Positions 35,201-43,085 of a stretch of 44,208 nt of DNA are shown piece by piece; the stretch's first letter is position 1, and each line of letters starts with the position of its first letter. A program made the position numbers and the translations under genes. Source of the stretch: Nitrospirota bacterium (lineage in GTDB: Bacteria; Nitrospirota; Thermodesulfovibrionia; Thermodesulfovibrionales; BMS3Bbin05); contig CP070669.1 of the NCBI GenBank assembly GCA_020351835.1, forward strand, positions 1,440,488-1,484,695. The letters run 5' to 3'. The notes beneath the pieces are model-generated. The model did no database searches. It saw nothing but the letters and a program-made list of their open reading frames with translations, and was not told the origin of the DNA.

Positions 35201-36609
35201 TTTCAGTTCCTTTCGGCGTGGTCTTTTCAGCATCGAAGACCACAGAATATGAGTCATACGTAAATAGTGAACGTTTCAGCTCTTCAGTTGAAGATGCTCT
35301 GTTGAGATTAGAACAGGCTACCGGAAAGAAGTATGGCGATGGCACGAACCCTCTGCTTCTTTCGGTCAGGAGCGGTTCTTATATATCAATGCCCGGGATA
35401 CTTTCTTCTATTCTATACTGTGGAATGAACATTAGCACAGTAATGGCGATGTCATCTGATCCGGATATGGAATGGCATGCCTGGGATTCTTACAGAAGGT
35501 TTATAGAACACTATTCTAACGTGGTAAACGGCCTGCCGATGGCGGATTTTGAAGAGATAGCAAACAGGGTTACTTCTGGATCAGGTATCTCCGGGATCAG
35601 GGAGCTTGACAGGTCCCGGATGAAAGAACTGGTTTTAATGTATAAAGAAATGTTGCTACTTAGGGATCTATCAGTGCCTGAGGACCCTTTTGAACAATTG
35701 AAAGTTGCGATCTCTGCAATATACAGATCATGGTTCGATGAGAGAGCATTACAGTTCAGAAATGCAATGGGTGTATCAGAGCACTGGGGCACATCCGTAA
35801 CCCTACTTCCTATGGTCCGGGCCAATAATAAGTATGGAGGCGCATCGGTGTTCTTTACGAGGGATCCTTCTACCCTCAGTAGCTCAATATACGGTGAAAC
35901 CAGACGCATGGCAACCGGTGACGATATTGTATTCGGAAAACTATCAAGTCGGCCTCTATCGACCTTTCAGGTGGCCGATGAAGGTGAAAGCCTGGAACAA
36001 TCAGACCCTGTCCTGTATGATCTGCATAAAAAGGCTGCCGAACTGGTCGAGAAAGCAATGGGCGGAATACCTCAGGAAGTAGAAGCAGCCTATACGATCG
36101 ATAGCTCCGGCACCATACACCTGGATATACTCCAGACGAAACGAATGGAGTTTCGTCGCGGAAAAACCGAGATATTTCATGATATATGCCGAATGGAGTC
36201 AAGCATTATCGGACGAGGGATCGGTGTCCATGGCGGAGCACTGAGCGGCGTTGCTATCTTTTCCGATTCTGCTGATGAGATAAAAGAAATCAGAGCTAAA
36301 TTCGACCAGCCTCTGATCTTATTGAGAACAGAGACTAATACGGATGATGTCTCGCTTATGCCAGAGATCGACGGGCTGCTCACTTCAACAGGCGGGGCGA
36401 CCTCTCATGCTGCCATTCTCGCACAAAAGTTCGATCTTACTTCCGTTGTCGGATGTTCCGACATGGTCATACAACGAACAGCAAAAGGAGTGAGTGCTCT
36501 TATCGGCGATCTTGAGATATCTGAAGGGACATCTCTAAGCATAGATGGCGCATCAGGCATAGTATATTCGGGGGTCTGTCTTTTGACCGTCCAGAAGTAT
36601 AAGTTCTGA
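32254..36609 (+). CDS. giant PEP/pyruvate-dikinase-like protein (PPDK ATP-grasp plus phosphohistidine domain)
   Basis: 1451 residues. Residues about 15-105 look beta-rich (TSFKGTVISLPEDGYIM). About 105-930 are mostly helical and unrecognised. About 945-1300 match the PPDK/PEP-synthase N-terminal ATP-grasp domain (GSKAKNLILLFNKGLSVPFGVVFS; LLSVRSGSYISMPG near 1036). The C-terminal about 120 residues form the swivelling phosphohistidine domain with TSTGGATSHAAILA near 1378-1391. The PEP/pyruvate-binding TIM barrel that ends PPDK and PEP synthase is absent. It could therefore phosphorylate another acceptor, as rifampicin phosphotransferase and glucan water dikinase do. The ribosome binding site is poor. 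A Crp/Fnr gene follows. Confidence 0.88.
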   Translation: MDLCSLDYLIGTLATAYKGMVTSLVAKDFCISSSGKTTSFKGTVISLPEDGYIMTLMQGGREIGRTRLNKGYFELYTDVSIDDMSGNVQLDLIRSGRHIGTFLLKREAAGGQYASAFEISEELRDYNFRAMNDALKDKKGLQEKGENIITSVMSSKKDWKLLSDSINTFARDLFWTDIDIFKRWYIFIVRYSALSAVYADRSFRSKAISNFLSLIELPAEHEIKEELLGFMADQWASVLSLTRIDVSPKLKGFLKVLGSINKKLPDHDIGPALASVRDSVRTAIEETSFIGKQATDTLMATVNEKEFASLMLFTHINADRVLKDIKKLPEDTATGIQELSKIDPLMFDQGEKIRMLLVPLREHISYMSSDKISILLEEVSRISITTTPDVYKSALTLLLNIIEGLADKGDFERITILLEFLGATDDVIKDDIMFDQRLVETILKSNNDSLLSLYSSILTQIFVPPPSITGYSGQTWAEIADPMHFKRIKGFMMVTCVSPDKMKAVLYHLIANLFISGVFIPDDRLFQRDITQYLNTVTITDDFLDHYLLLQKFPVYFHEVGASGRIRELSTEIDSWGNDPVIYFLRKQVHVNASSLNIELIEKIISSWALNDKSILLGSLPDEIYDSVDTDLLNSYSQALKQVLTENGVLSDGGLQIKNIFNISDDAIKRSVIDIEAPGEVKEKIMLLFKIYKGLVGKYSHVSVKDERGEDRSSSLAGYINKLRQLKAIFISPQRTEAKESFYFKRHIAFGIPSVIGSYSEPKFDSFGEFLKTEDLTRVLLEEMISEIDGLGDRATTDNIISWLDSLGTYHELFELHGMSNPVVNELIDILTGNILYLSQIVDLLRSWQRELTWMVEMLYRRFHDPLINVLIRYPADKLPASLSKIEGDGEQFINRAADTIMRDILNGITGFEELDRLLNSLVRCIGRKIDTGDDIQISSGGNISHSKDVIYFDELSHKEVSRLSPVLGSKAKNLILLFNKGLSVPFGVVFSASKTTEYESYVNSERFSSSVEDALLRLEQATGKKYGDGTNPLLLSVRSGSYISMPGILSSILYCGMNISTVMAMSSDPDMEWHAWDSYRRFIEHYSNVVNGLPMADFEEIANRVTSGSGISGIRELDRSRMKELVLMYKEMLLLRDLSVPEDPFEQLKVAISAIYRSWFDERALQFRNAMGVSEHWGTSVTLLPMVRANNKYGGASVFFTRDPSTLSSSIYGETRRMATGDDIVFGKLSSRPLSTFQVADEGESLEQSDPVLYDLHKKAAELVEKAMGGIPQEVEAAYTIDSSGTIHLDILQTKRMEFRRGKTEIFHDICRMESSIIGRGIGVHGGALSGVAIFSDSADEIKEIRAKFDQPLILLRTETNTDDVSLMPEIDGLLTSTGGATSHAAILAQKFDLTSVVGCSDMVIQRTAKGVSALIGDLEISEGTSLSIDGASGIVYSGVCLLTVQKYKF

Positions 36610-36629
36610 ACGAGTGTAAGGTCTATTAC

Positions 36630-36658
36630 TTCAAGCGTGTGTTCCTATCTGGTATAAT
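36630..36658 (+). promoter_or_regulatory. extended -10 promoter of the Crp/Fnr gene
   Basis: TGGTATAAT (TATAAT at 36653-36658, preceded by TG and one base) with a weak TTCAAG at 17 bp (36630-36635). The start would lie near 36665, about 28 nt before the gene. Confidence 0.55.
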
Positions 36659-36692
36659 TCGATCATAGAACCATCGAAGCTTTTTAGAGATT

Positions 36693-37382
36693 ATGACAAA
36701 ACATCGAACAAAGCTCTGGTACCTTAAGAACCTCGACTTCTTCAGCCATCTTCGGGAAGAGGAATATAAGATGATCGACAAGATCTCCAAGATGGAAGAC
36801 GTAAAAAAAGGAGATGTCCTGTACCTGCAAGGAGCTGCTGCTGAGAACATATATATTCTGAAGAAAGGTGCCGTTAAGATAACCAAGCTTACCCCTCAGG
36901 GGAAGGAAATAATCATCGATATATTCAAGGGAGGCTCAATATTCGGTGAAATGTCCGTTGTAGAGCCAGAGGAAAGAGATGAGTCCGCGGAGATGATAGA
37001 AGATGGCAAGATATGTACTTTGACCAGGGAGAACTTTGACCGGATGCTGGAAATGGTACCGGGTCTCTCTATAAGGGTAACTAAGATGATAGGAATGAGA
37101 AAGTGGAAAATGGAGAACAAACTCCTTGACCTTTTATACAGTTCAGTAGAGCAAAGGCTCTCAAAGACCATACTAAACCTTCTTGAGGATTTCGGTGTAC
37201 CCTATAACGGCGGCTATCTCCTGAAGATCAAGCTCACACATAAGGATTTTGCGGACCTTATAGCATCCACCCGTGAGACCGTAACGGCCACACTTAATAA
37301 GTTGAAGAGTGATGGCCTGATAGATATTGAAGATAAATATATATTTATCCCGTCACTTGATGCCTTAAAACGGTCCATATAG
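36693..37382 (+). CDS. Crp/Fnr-family transcriptional regulator
   Basis: 229 residues. An N-terminal cyclic-nucleotide-binding beta-barrel (about 15-130: GDVLYLQGAAAENIYILKKGAVKI, then IFGEMSVVEPEE) is joined by the long dimerisation helix (about 130-155) to a winged helix with recognition segment LTHKDFADLIASTRETVTATLNKLKSDGLI (about 185-215). There is no N-terminal Cys cluster, so it is not an FeS-type FNR; the phosphate-binding Arg of cAMP-binding CRP is not evident. It lies between the giant dikinase and the DUF255 gene on the same strand and may regulate either. Shine-Dalgarno is weak. Confidence 0.9.
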   Translation: MTKHRTKLWYLKNLDFFSHLREEEYKMIDKISKMEDVKKGDVLYLQGAAAENIYILKKGAVKITKLTPQGKEIIIDIFKGGSIFGEMSVVEPEERDESAEMIEDGKICTLTRENFDRMLEMVPGLSIRVTKMIGMRKWKMENKLLDLLYSSVEQRLSKTILNLLEDFGVPYNGGYLLKIKLTHKDFADLIASTRETVTATLNKLKSDGLIDIEDKYIFIPSLDALKRSI

Positions 37383-37397
37383 ACCAAGGATATGACA

Positions 37398-39176
37398 ATG
37401 AAAGACAGAAATCCTCCGGAACTGAGATTTTCGCCTAATCCTAATAGTGCTCATCTCGTAGATTGGAGACCTTGGGATCAGGCCGCTCTTGAAGAAGCAA
37501 AAAGGAAAGACAGGCTAATTCTGCTATCAATAAGTGCCGTTTGGTGCCACTGGTGCCATGTTATGGATGAAAGTACTTACTCCAAGAAGGAGATCATCGA
37601 TATCATAAATGAGAACTTTATACCGGTAAGAGTTGATGCTGATATGAGACCTGATGTAGACAATATGTACAACCAGGGCGGTTGGCCTTCTACCGTCTTT
37701 TTAACGCCCGATGGTGAGATCGTTCATGGAGGCACATATATTCCTCCCGATGATATGTTCGTCAGACTTGAACGTCTTATTGAGCTGTATCCGGCAAAGA
37801 GATCTATGATCGAATCAAGGTTCTCGGATGTCAAAAGAGAACTTGAGATGATGAAACCGACCAATATCGCCCCTTCTACAGAGCAACTGCGAAAAGTTCT
37901 GAATATAATCGAAGAGAGCTTTGACTGGACACACGGCGGGTTCGGATCATCACAGAAGTTCCCTAATACTGATGCTATCGATCTCCTTACAGCTCAATAC
38001 AGTGACTCTGGCAATACTAAGTTCAGGGAAATGGTTTCGATTACACTGGGGAAAATGGCATCTGGAGATATATTCGATCATGTTGAAGGAGGTTTCTTCA
38101 GATATTCGACCAAACGTGACTGGTCCATCCCGCATTATGAAAAGATGTTGGCGGATAATGCAGGTATTATAAAGAACTATCTTATAGCCTCTGCCGTTCT
38201 GGATGAACCGTGGATGACAAATATCGCAGAAAGGACAATGAAGTATGTCCTTGATAATCTAACTGACCTTAAAATGTACCGCTTCTTTGGTAGCCAGGAT
38301 GCAGATGAATCCTACTATATTAAGAATGATAGAAAGGGACTTAAAGTACCATTTATTGATAAGACCACTTATACCGACAGCAATGCAAGAATGATAAGTA
38401 CTTTGACATATTCATACTGTTTAAATGGCAATTATGAACACCTGGCCCTGGCTGAGAGATCGGCATTTTTTATCAATGAGTCCATGTACTCGCCCTCAGC
38501 CGGGGTCAAACATTATTATACTGGGGACACAGGTTTTTTGAGCGGGGTCCTATCCGATAATGTGCTACATGCAATATCTCTTTTGGATCTATACAATGTA
38601 ACCGGGAATAACTCCTATCTTAGAATAGCGAGGGGAATATCCGATCTTTTAATCAAAGATTTTTTCATAGAAGATGTGGATAGGTTCAGGCCGTCTCTCA
38701 ACACAACAGGGACATCGCCGCTGCACACAGGTACACTGAATGACTACAATACATGTCTTGTTAATTTCAGGGTCTCACTGCTTTTTGCGAGACTGCATTA
38801 TCATTTGAACCTGGATGAATACCTGAATACCGCCAATAAAGTACTATCATCGTTCGGAGATATCTTTGACGCATATTTGCCTGCTGCCCCTGTTTACGGC
38901 CTTGCATTACGGTGGCTTTTTGGCGATCCGCTCATCTTCATAATCGTTGCCGGACAGGAGGTTGGTTCGAATTTCATCGGCCAGATAAGGAAAATTCACC
39001 ATCCGGAAAAAGTGGTCCGTCTTCTATCGCCTGATGTTGATAGGACGGTAATAGAAGATCTGGGTCTTCCTGCCAATGTTAACGCAGCTTATATCTGTGA
39101 AGGAAAGAGATGCTCAAGGCCTGTAACCGAACCCGACATGATCGAACGTGAAATGCAGGCTTTCCTTAAATCATGA
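37398..39176 (+). CDS. DUF255 thioredoxin-domain protein (YyaL/spermatogenesis-associated 20 family)
   Basis: 592 residues from ATG 37398, preferred over ATG 37392 because AAGGA (37386-37390) is 7 nt from the former and only 1 nt from the latter. The N-terminal thioredoxin-like DUF255 domain has the redox pair Cys50-Cys53 in AVWCHWCHVM and GGWPSTVFLTPDG. The remainder resembles the six-hairpin (alpha/alpha)6 fold of N-acylglucosamine 2-epimerases and cellobiose epimerases, with GGFGSSQKFPN and HYEKMLADNAG conserved. It is somewhat shorter than the usual 650-700 residues. Function of the family is unsettled. Starts 15 nt after the Crp/Fnr gene. Confidence 0.9.
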   Translation: MKDRNPPELRFSPNPNSAHLVDWRPWDQAALEEAKRKDRLILLSISAVWCHWCHVMDESTYSKKEIIDIINENFIPVRVDADMRPDVDNMYNQGGWPSTVFLTPDGEIVHGGTYIPPDDMFVRLERLIELYPAKRSMIESRFSDVKRELEMMKPTNIAPSTEQLRKVLNIIEESFDWTHGGFGSSQKFPNTDAIDLLTAQYSDSGNTKFREMVSITLGKMASGDIFDHVEGGFFRYSTKRDWSIPHYEKMLADNAGIIKNYLIASAVLDEPWMTNIAERTMKYVLDNLTDLKMYRFFGSQDADESYYIKNDRKGLKVPFIDKTTYTDSNARMISTLTYSYCLNGNYEHLALAERSAFFINESMYSPSAGVKHYYTGDTGFLSGVLSDNVLHAISLLDLYNVTGNNSYLRIARGISDLLIKDFFIEDVDRFRPSLNTTGTSPLHTGTLNDYNTCLVNFRVSLLFARLHYHLNLDEYLNTANKVLSSFGDIFDAYLPAAPVYGLALRWLFGDPLIFIIVAGQEVGSNFIGQIRKIHHPEKVVRLLSPDVDRTVIEDLGLPANVNAAYICEGKRCSRPVTEPDMIEREMQAFLKS

Positions 39177-39279
39177 TCATCGAATGCATATTCTGCGCTC
39201 ACAGCACTATCTCCTGTCACTTTTGTAGAATTCCCATATTACTTTTTTCTGCAAATACATAATGGCGTGTTCTATCCGT

Positions 39280-39702
39280 TCAGATATTGTCAACGATAGT
39301 CTTTAATTGCTGTCCAAGTCCATCGGATACATTAACGATCATTCGAGCATCATCCGCATTCCATATGTATTTTTGCATCGAATCCTTGTTTTTAATGTAT
39401 GTCTGACGAAGGTCCTCCGAAATTTTCCCAAGATCCTCTTTAGATATTCCCTTTTCTTTGGCAACGCCGATCAGGTTATTGACATACTTATCATCGATCC
39501 AGGCAAAGCCGAACTGCTTAGGTGGTTTACCGATGAATACATATACCTTGTCTTCGTATGGCACCAGTTCCATATCACCCGGGATGTTCTCGGTCAGCAC
39601 CTTGAGATGTTTTTGAAATCCCTGAATAGTACTGTATACCGGAACTTCACTGCCCAGTTCTGGCATATCATCCTTACCGAAAAGATTACCTAAAAGACCC
39701 AT
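39280..39702 (-). CDS. small cytoplasmic protein, unknown function
   Basis: 140 residues from ATG 39702, fixed by AAAGGAGGAAT directly upstream; longer in-frame versions back to 39861 lack support. No signal peptide or Cys. Sequence opens MGLLGNLFGKDDMPEL; the middle (LVPYEDKVYVFIGKPPKQFGFAWID) is beta-like and the C-terminal 70 residues helical. I do not recognise a family. A 7-bp inverted repeat (CATATAT, 5 nt, ATATATG; 39743-39761) lies about 40 nt upstream. It has its own transcription unit, divergent from the flavoenzyme gene; the 300-bp gap between them shows no further gene. Confidence 0.7.
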   Translation of the reverse strand: MGLLGNLFGKDDMPELGSEVPVYSTIQGFQKHLKVLTENIPGDMELVPYEDKVYVFIGKPPKQFGFAWIDDKYVNNLIGVAKEKGISKEDLGKISEDLRQTYIKNKDSMQKYIWNADDARMIVNVSDGLGQQLKTIVDNI

Positions 39703-39999
39703 GATTCCTCCTTTCTTATTGAAATTAATAGATAAATCAGCACATATATAGTTCATATATGCCGGCTGAGTCGTACTGCATGATGGGCTAAATAAATTGC
39801 CAGAGGATAGCAAAATGAACAGTTGAATAGAAATGTAAGTGAACAATACCGGCAGTATCAACAGATGCCTGCCCGGTAATTTCTATAATGATAACAGAGA
39901 TAAAGAACGGAGTCAAATATGATGCTTCCAAAGCTGGTAAGTACCTTATACCTGTGATATACTTTTCAAAAGTAACTCTACAATGCTTGCCACACCAAG

Positions 40000-41388
40000 A
40001 TGAAAGAATACGACGTCATTGTAATAGGCTCCGGAGCCGGCTCAATAATTGCGGAGAATGCTATCAGGCATGATATGTCTGTAGCTCTCATCGACAAAGG
40101 CCCTCTCGGAGGCACATGTCTTAATGTAGGCTGCATTCCCTCTAAAATGCTCATATATCCCGCTGACAGGATCGCAGAGATCCTTGATTCTGAAAAACTG
40201 GGCATAAAGGCATCAATAGACAGCATAGACTTCATGTCCATTATGGAAAGGATGAGGACAAAGGTAAGTACCAGTGCAGGTCACATACGCAAAGGTATAT
40301 CAAACGTAAAGGGCCTGGACCTTTATGAGGCCGTCGGACGTTTTACCGGAGAGCACTCTCTTGATGTAGATGGAGAAAAGATCACGGGAGACAAGATATT
40401 TATCGCAGCCGGAGCAAGGCCTCACATACCGGAGGGTATCGGATTTGAGAACATCGATTATCTTACGAATGAAAATGCACTGGAACTCTCAGAACTGCCG
40501 AAGAGCATGATAGTAATTGGAGGCGGTTTCATTTCGGCAGAATACGCTCATTTCTTTTCCGCCATGGGTACCGACATCACCATCGTACAGCGCAATAAGA
40601 TGTTCCTTCCTGATGAAGAACCTGAACTGTCTGATATCCTACTTAAGGAAATGAGAAAGAGGATGACCATATTCACCGGAACCGAGGTTGTTCGCGTTGA
40701 ACGGACATCTGACGGAATAAGGGTCACAGGTAAGGACAGGGGGACATCTGAAACAAATTACTATACGGCTGAAAAGGTCCTGGTCGTGACCGGAAGGAAA
40801 TCAAATGCAGATCTGCTTCAGGTAGCAAAAGCCGGAATAAAGACCGACAAGCGCAACTATATAATCGTTGACGACTACCTACAGACCAATAAAAAGAGAA
40901 TATGGGCGTTCGGCGATATCATTGGCAAACAGATGTTTCGGCATGTCGCTAACCGTGAGGCCACGGTAGCATGGCATAATGCGATTGACACGGCCGGACA
41001 TAAGCATAAGATGGATTATCATGCTTCACCTCATGCTGTCTTTACGTATCCCGAGATCGCATCAGTTGGAATGAAAGAATATGAAGCTATTGCAGAATAC
41101 GGTCCCGAAGGAATACTGGTAGGCAAAGGATATTTCTCTGAGGTAGCTATGGGTGAAGCTATGGTTGATGATGCCAGTATGGCAAAGGCCGTGGTAAGCA
41201 GGTCTGATGGAAAGATAGTCGGGTTTCACGTCTTAGGCCCGCACGCCTCTATTCTCATCCAAGAGGTCATTAATGCAATGGCCCTAGGTGGAGACATTAG
41301 GATCCTCGGAGAGGGCATGCATATTCATCCGGCTCTCTCAGAGGTCATAATCTCGGCCCTTAACAATCTTGAAGAGCCCTCGGTCTAG
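40000..41388 (+). CDS. dihydrolipoamide dehydrogenase-like pyridine nucleotide-disulfide oxidoreductase
   Basis: 462 residues, class I flavin disulfide reductase. FAD-binding VIGSGAGSIIAENAI at the N-terminus, redox pair Cys40-Cys45 in GGTCLNVGCIPSKML, NAD(P)-binding VIGGGFISAEYAHFF (about 170-185), FAD motif IWAFGDI (about 305) and the catalytic base pair His443-Glu448 in HPALSE. Close to Lpd and mycothione-reductase branches. No 2-oxoacid dehydrogenase or glycine-cleavage genes are nearby, so its dithiol substrate is open. No clear Shine-Dalgarno at ATG 40000. Converges on the lipoprotein gene. Confidence 0.9.
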   Translation: MKEYDVIVIGSGAGSIIAENAIRHDMSVALIDKGPLGGTCLNVGCIPSKMLIYPADRIAEILDSEKLGIKASIDSIDFMSIMERMRTKVSTSAGHIRKGISNVKGLDLYEAVGRFTGEHSLDVDGEKITGDKIFIAAGARPHIPEGIGFENIDYLTNENALELSELPKSMIVIGGGFISAEYAHFFSAMGTDITIVQRNKMFLPDEEPELSDILLKEMRKRMTIFTGTEVVRVERTSDGIRVTGKDRGTSETNYYTAEKVLVVTGRKSNADLLQVAKAGIKTDKRNYIIVDDYLQTNKKRIWAFGDIIGKQMFRHVANREATVAWHNAIDTAGHKHKMDYHASPHAVFTYPEIASVGMKEYEAIAEYGPEGILVGKGYFSEVAMGEAMVDDASMAKAVVSRSDGKIVGFHVLGPHASILIQEVINAMALGGDIRILGEGMHIHPALSEVIISALNNLEEPSV

Positions 41389-41395
41389 CTAAATC

Positions 41396-41674
41396 CTATT
41401 CAGCTGCATTATAAATAGCAGCATCCTGAGCTATCTTAATGATCTTCAATGCCTCATCAAATGCCATTACTGCTTCTGCTTTTTCCCCTTTGTTCATCAG
41501 ATCCTTGCCTTTGCCTATAAAACTGTCTATACCTTCCCTTTGCTCTATTGTCATAGGTATTTTTTTTGACATCAAAGCATTGATCTCCTTCAATTTTGCA
41601 TCAGGCCCATTCCCACTACATGCAAATGTTGCCGTCATAATGATCATCAAAAGCGCTATCATATATCTTCTCAC
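41396..41674 (-). CDS. small lipoprotein, unknown function
   Basis: 92 residues from a GTG at 41674, with GGAGG 7 nt upstream. A type II signal peptide ends in TFA-Cys19, so the mature protein would be lipidated at Cys19 and handled by the Lol system. The mature part is about 70 residues, helical, Lys/Glu-rich and lacks other cysteines; the stretch MNKGEKAEAVMAFDEALKIIKIA looks like a single TPR-like helical hairpin. Family not recognised. Confidence 0.75.
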   Translation of the reverse strand: MRRYMIALLMIIMTATFACSGNGPDAKLKEINALMSKKIPMTIEQREGIDSFIGKGKDLMNKGEKAEAVMAFDEALKIIKIAQDAAIYNAAE

Positions 41675-41789
41675 TTTTCAACCTCCTTCAAACAGATCTT
41701 ATTTTCTTATCAACTTGGATTATACATCATCTATATGGTGAACAATCAAATCAGAACATGATAATGTATTGTAATTGATATTAGAATAA

Positions 41790-41823
41790 ATAAATAAGGC
41801 GGGGTTACCCCCGCCTTATTTAT
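41790..41823 (-). terminator. rho-independent terminator of the split-Soret-like gene
   Basis: A perfect 15-bp stem (41790-41804 with 41809-41823, core GGCGGGG/CCCCGCC) around a 4-nt loop, beginning just after the stop at 41829. On the minus strand the stem is followed by TTATTTATTCT. AT-rich flanks on both sides could let it act in both directions. Confidence 0.85.
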
Positions 41824-41828
41824 GAGCT

Positions 41829-42578
41829 CTATGGGGTAGGAACATTGCTTCCATGACATTCCGTACAGTTGTTCTGGGCTGTCATATTATGTGTCTTTGC
41901 CTGCGATCCATGCTTCGGCTCGTAGCTACCATCATGCCAGGCGTTAAGAAGCATTGTTGTATTCATTGCAACATCGGCGGCAAGGCGCGCACATCTATCC
42001 TTTCTTTCGGCTGTGAAGAACTGTTTGCCGGACCTCTTCATCCATTTCCCTACCGAGACATGACAAAGCGGAGAGTTGCTTCTGCTAAGCTCGGGGGTCC
42101 TGTCAAGCTTTGCGTTCTTTGGCTTATACAGTGGGAGTTCCGTAGATGCATAGTATGCTATTACATCGTTCGTGATCTCTTCACCATCCATGCCTGCAAT
42201 AAGATTTGACGCTACTCCCGCGCCAAAAAGTGTCCCGCACATGGTTCCCCAGCCAACTACGCCACCATGTGCAAATCGCGTTATCTCTAGCGGAAAGTGG
42301 TTATAAGGGCCGCCTACCTCCTTTCTCAGGGGCTCGATCAGTCCGCTTGCGACTGCATATGAGCAGAAGTTCTTATACCAGTTCTCATATGCGATCTGCC
42401 CTACCCTTTCCGGATCTAATTTTACATACTTGTATTCATGAGCCGTCCTGGCCATAACTTCCGATGACAAGGTAAGACCGCCAGCAGTTACAACGGCGGC
42501 TCCGGCAGCTATCTTTCCAGCCCCTATGATAAGGTCTCTCCTTGATAAGCACCCTGTTGCTTCATTCTCTATTTTCAT
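41829..42578 (-). CDS. split-Soret-like cytochrome c, C_GCAxxG_C_C family, Tat signal
   Basis: 249 residues. Twin-arginine signal: SRRDLIIGAG (12-21), a hydrophobic stretch and cleavage near VMA (about 43). The mature part has four spaced cysteines (C72, C114, C172, C196) in contexts such as NFCSYAVASGL and GWGTMCGTLFGAG that match the C_GCAxxG_C_C pattern, a presumed FeS or metal site, plus one c-type heme motif at the end (C238-T-E-C241-H242). Length and layout resemble split-Soret cytochrome c of Desulfovibrio, which carries two hemes per chain; here only one CxxCH is visible. GGAGG precedes the start and a strong terminator follows. Confidence 0.82.
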   Translation of the reverse strand: MKIENEATGCLSRRDLIIGAGKIAAGAAVVTAGGLTLSSEVMARTAHEYKYVKLDPERVGQIAYENWYKNFCSYAVASGLIEPLRKEVGGPYNHFPLEITRFAHGGVVGWGTMCGTLFGAGVASNLIAGMDGEEITNDVIAYYASTELPLYKPKNAKLDRTPELSRSNSPLCHVSVGKWMKRSGKQFFTAERKDRCARLAADVAMNTTMLLNAWHDGSYEPKHGSQAKTHNMTAQNNCTECHGSNVPTP

Positions 42579-42642
42579 TGTATTGAATATCCTCCTTTTG
42601 CATTAATTAATAACTGCTAAAAATAGTTTTCATGATAAAAAG

Positions 42643-42674
42643 CTCCACCCCGGGATCGCTGGCCCGAGGTGGAG
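42643..42674 (-). terminator. rho-independent terminator of the small exported protein gene
   Basis: Stem CTCCACC-x-CGGG / CCCG-x-GGTGGAG with one mismatched pair and an 8-nt loop; on the minus strand it is followed by TTTTT within CTTTTTATC. It ends the transcript from 43079. A second, T-less hairpin (CTGTTC..GCGG / CCGC..GAACAG, 42741-42768) lies between the gene and this terminator. Confidence 0.75.
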
Positions 42675-42797
42675 AGTTTATATGAATACGGGGAGTAATT
42701 GCCTCTATCACTAAATGATAAAGATGCAACATTAAATGAGCTGTTCCGCGGACAAGCCGCCCGAACAGATCATTACAAGCCACCTCAATTGTGAGCT

Positions 42798-43079
42798 TTA
42801 GGCTTTTGGAGGACGATCCCTGAGTATCTGGATCACATCGTTATAAGGTTGAAGCACTCCTATATCAAGAGCTTCAACAGTATCTGGAGATACGATCGAG
42901 GACATACTGAAGCAAATGCATTTATGGTCGCTGCCAACGGAAAATACGCCACCACTACCGTGACAAACATCCAGCTCCGCGATAGCTGATTCCCCGCCTG
43001 TATGGATCATACTGAATGTAACGGGTGTAAGAACGGACAATGCTATTGAAAATATTATGATTGTACTAAGAGCCCTCAC
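42798..43079 (-). CDS. small exported cysteine-containing protein, unknown function
   Basis: 93 residues from a GTG at 43079. A hydrophobic N-terminus (RALSTIIIFSIALSVLTPVTFS) looks like a signal peptide; the mature part of about 70 residues has C39, C54 and C56 (DVCHGSGG, HKCICFS) that could form a disulfide or bind metal. No CxxCH. Family not recognised. The promoter's -10 box ends 6 nt before the GTG and there is no Shine-Dalgarno, so a leaderless message is likely. It lies between two cytochrome genes, divergent from the hexaheme gene. Confidence 0.65.
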   Translation of the reverse strand: MRALSTIIIFSIALSVLTPVTFSMIHTGGESAIAELDVCHGSGGVFSVGSDHKCICFSMSSIVSPDTVEALDIGVLQPYNDVIQILRDRPPKA

Positions 43080-43085
43080 GCTAAT

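Noticed and set aside
39703-39999. A membrane-anchored N-terminal extension of the 140-residue protein, or a separate small gene in this gap
   Set aside because: AAAGGAGG just before ATG 39702 marks the real start; the upstream in-frame residues and the short opposite-strand frame at 39888 have no ribosome binding site or coding character.
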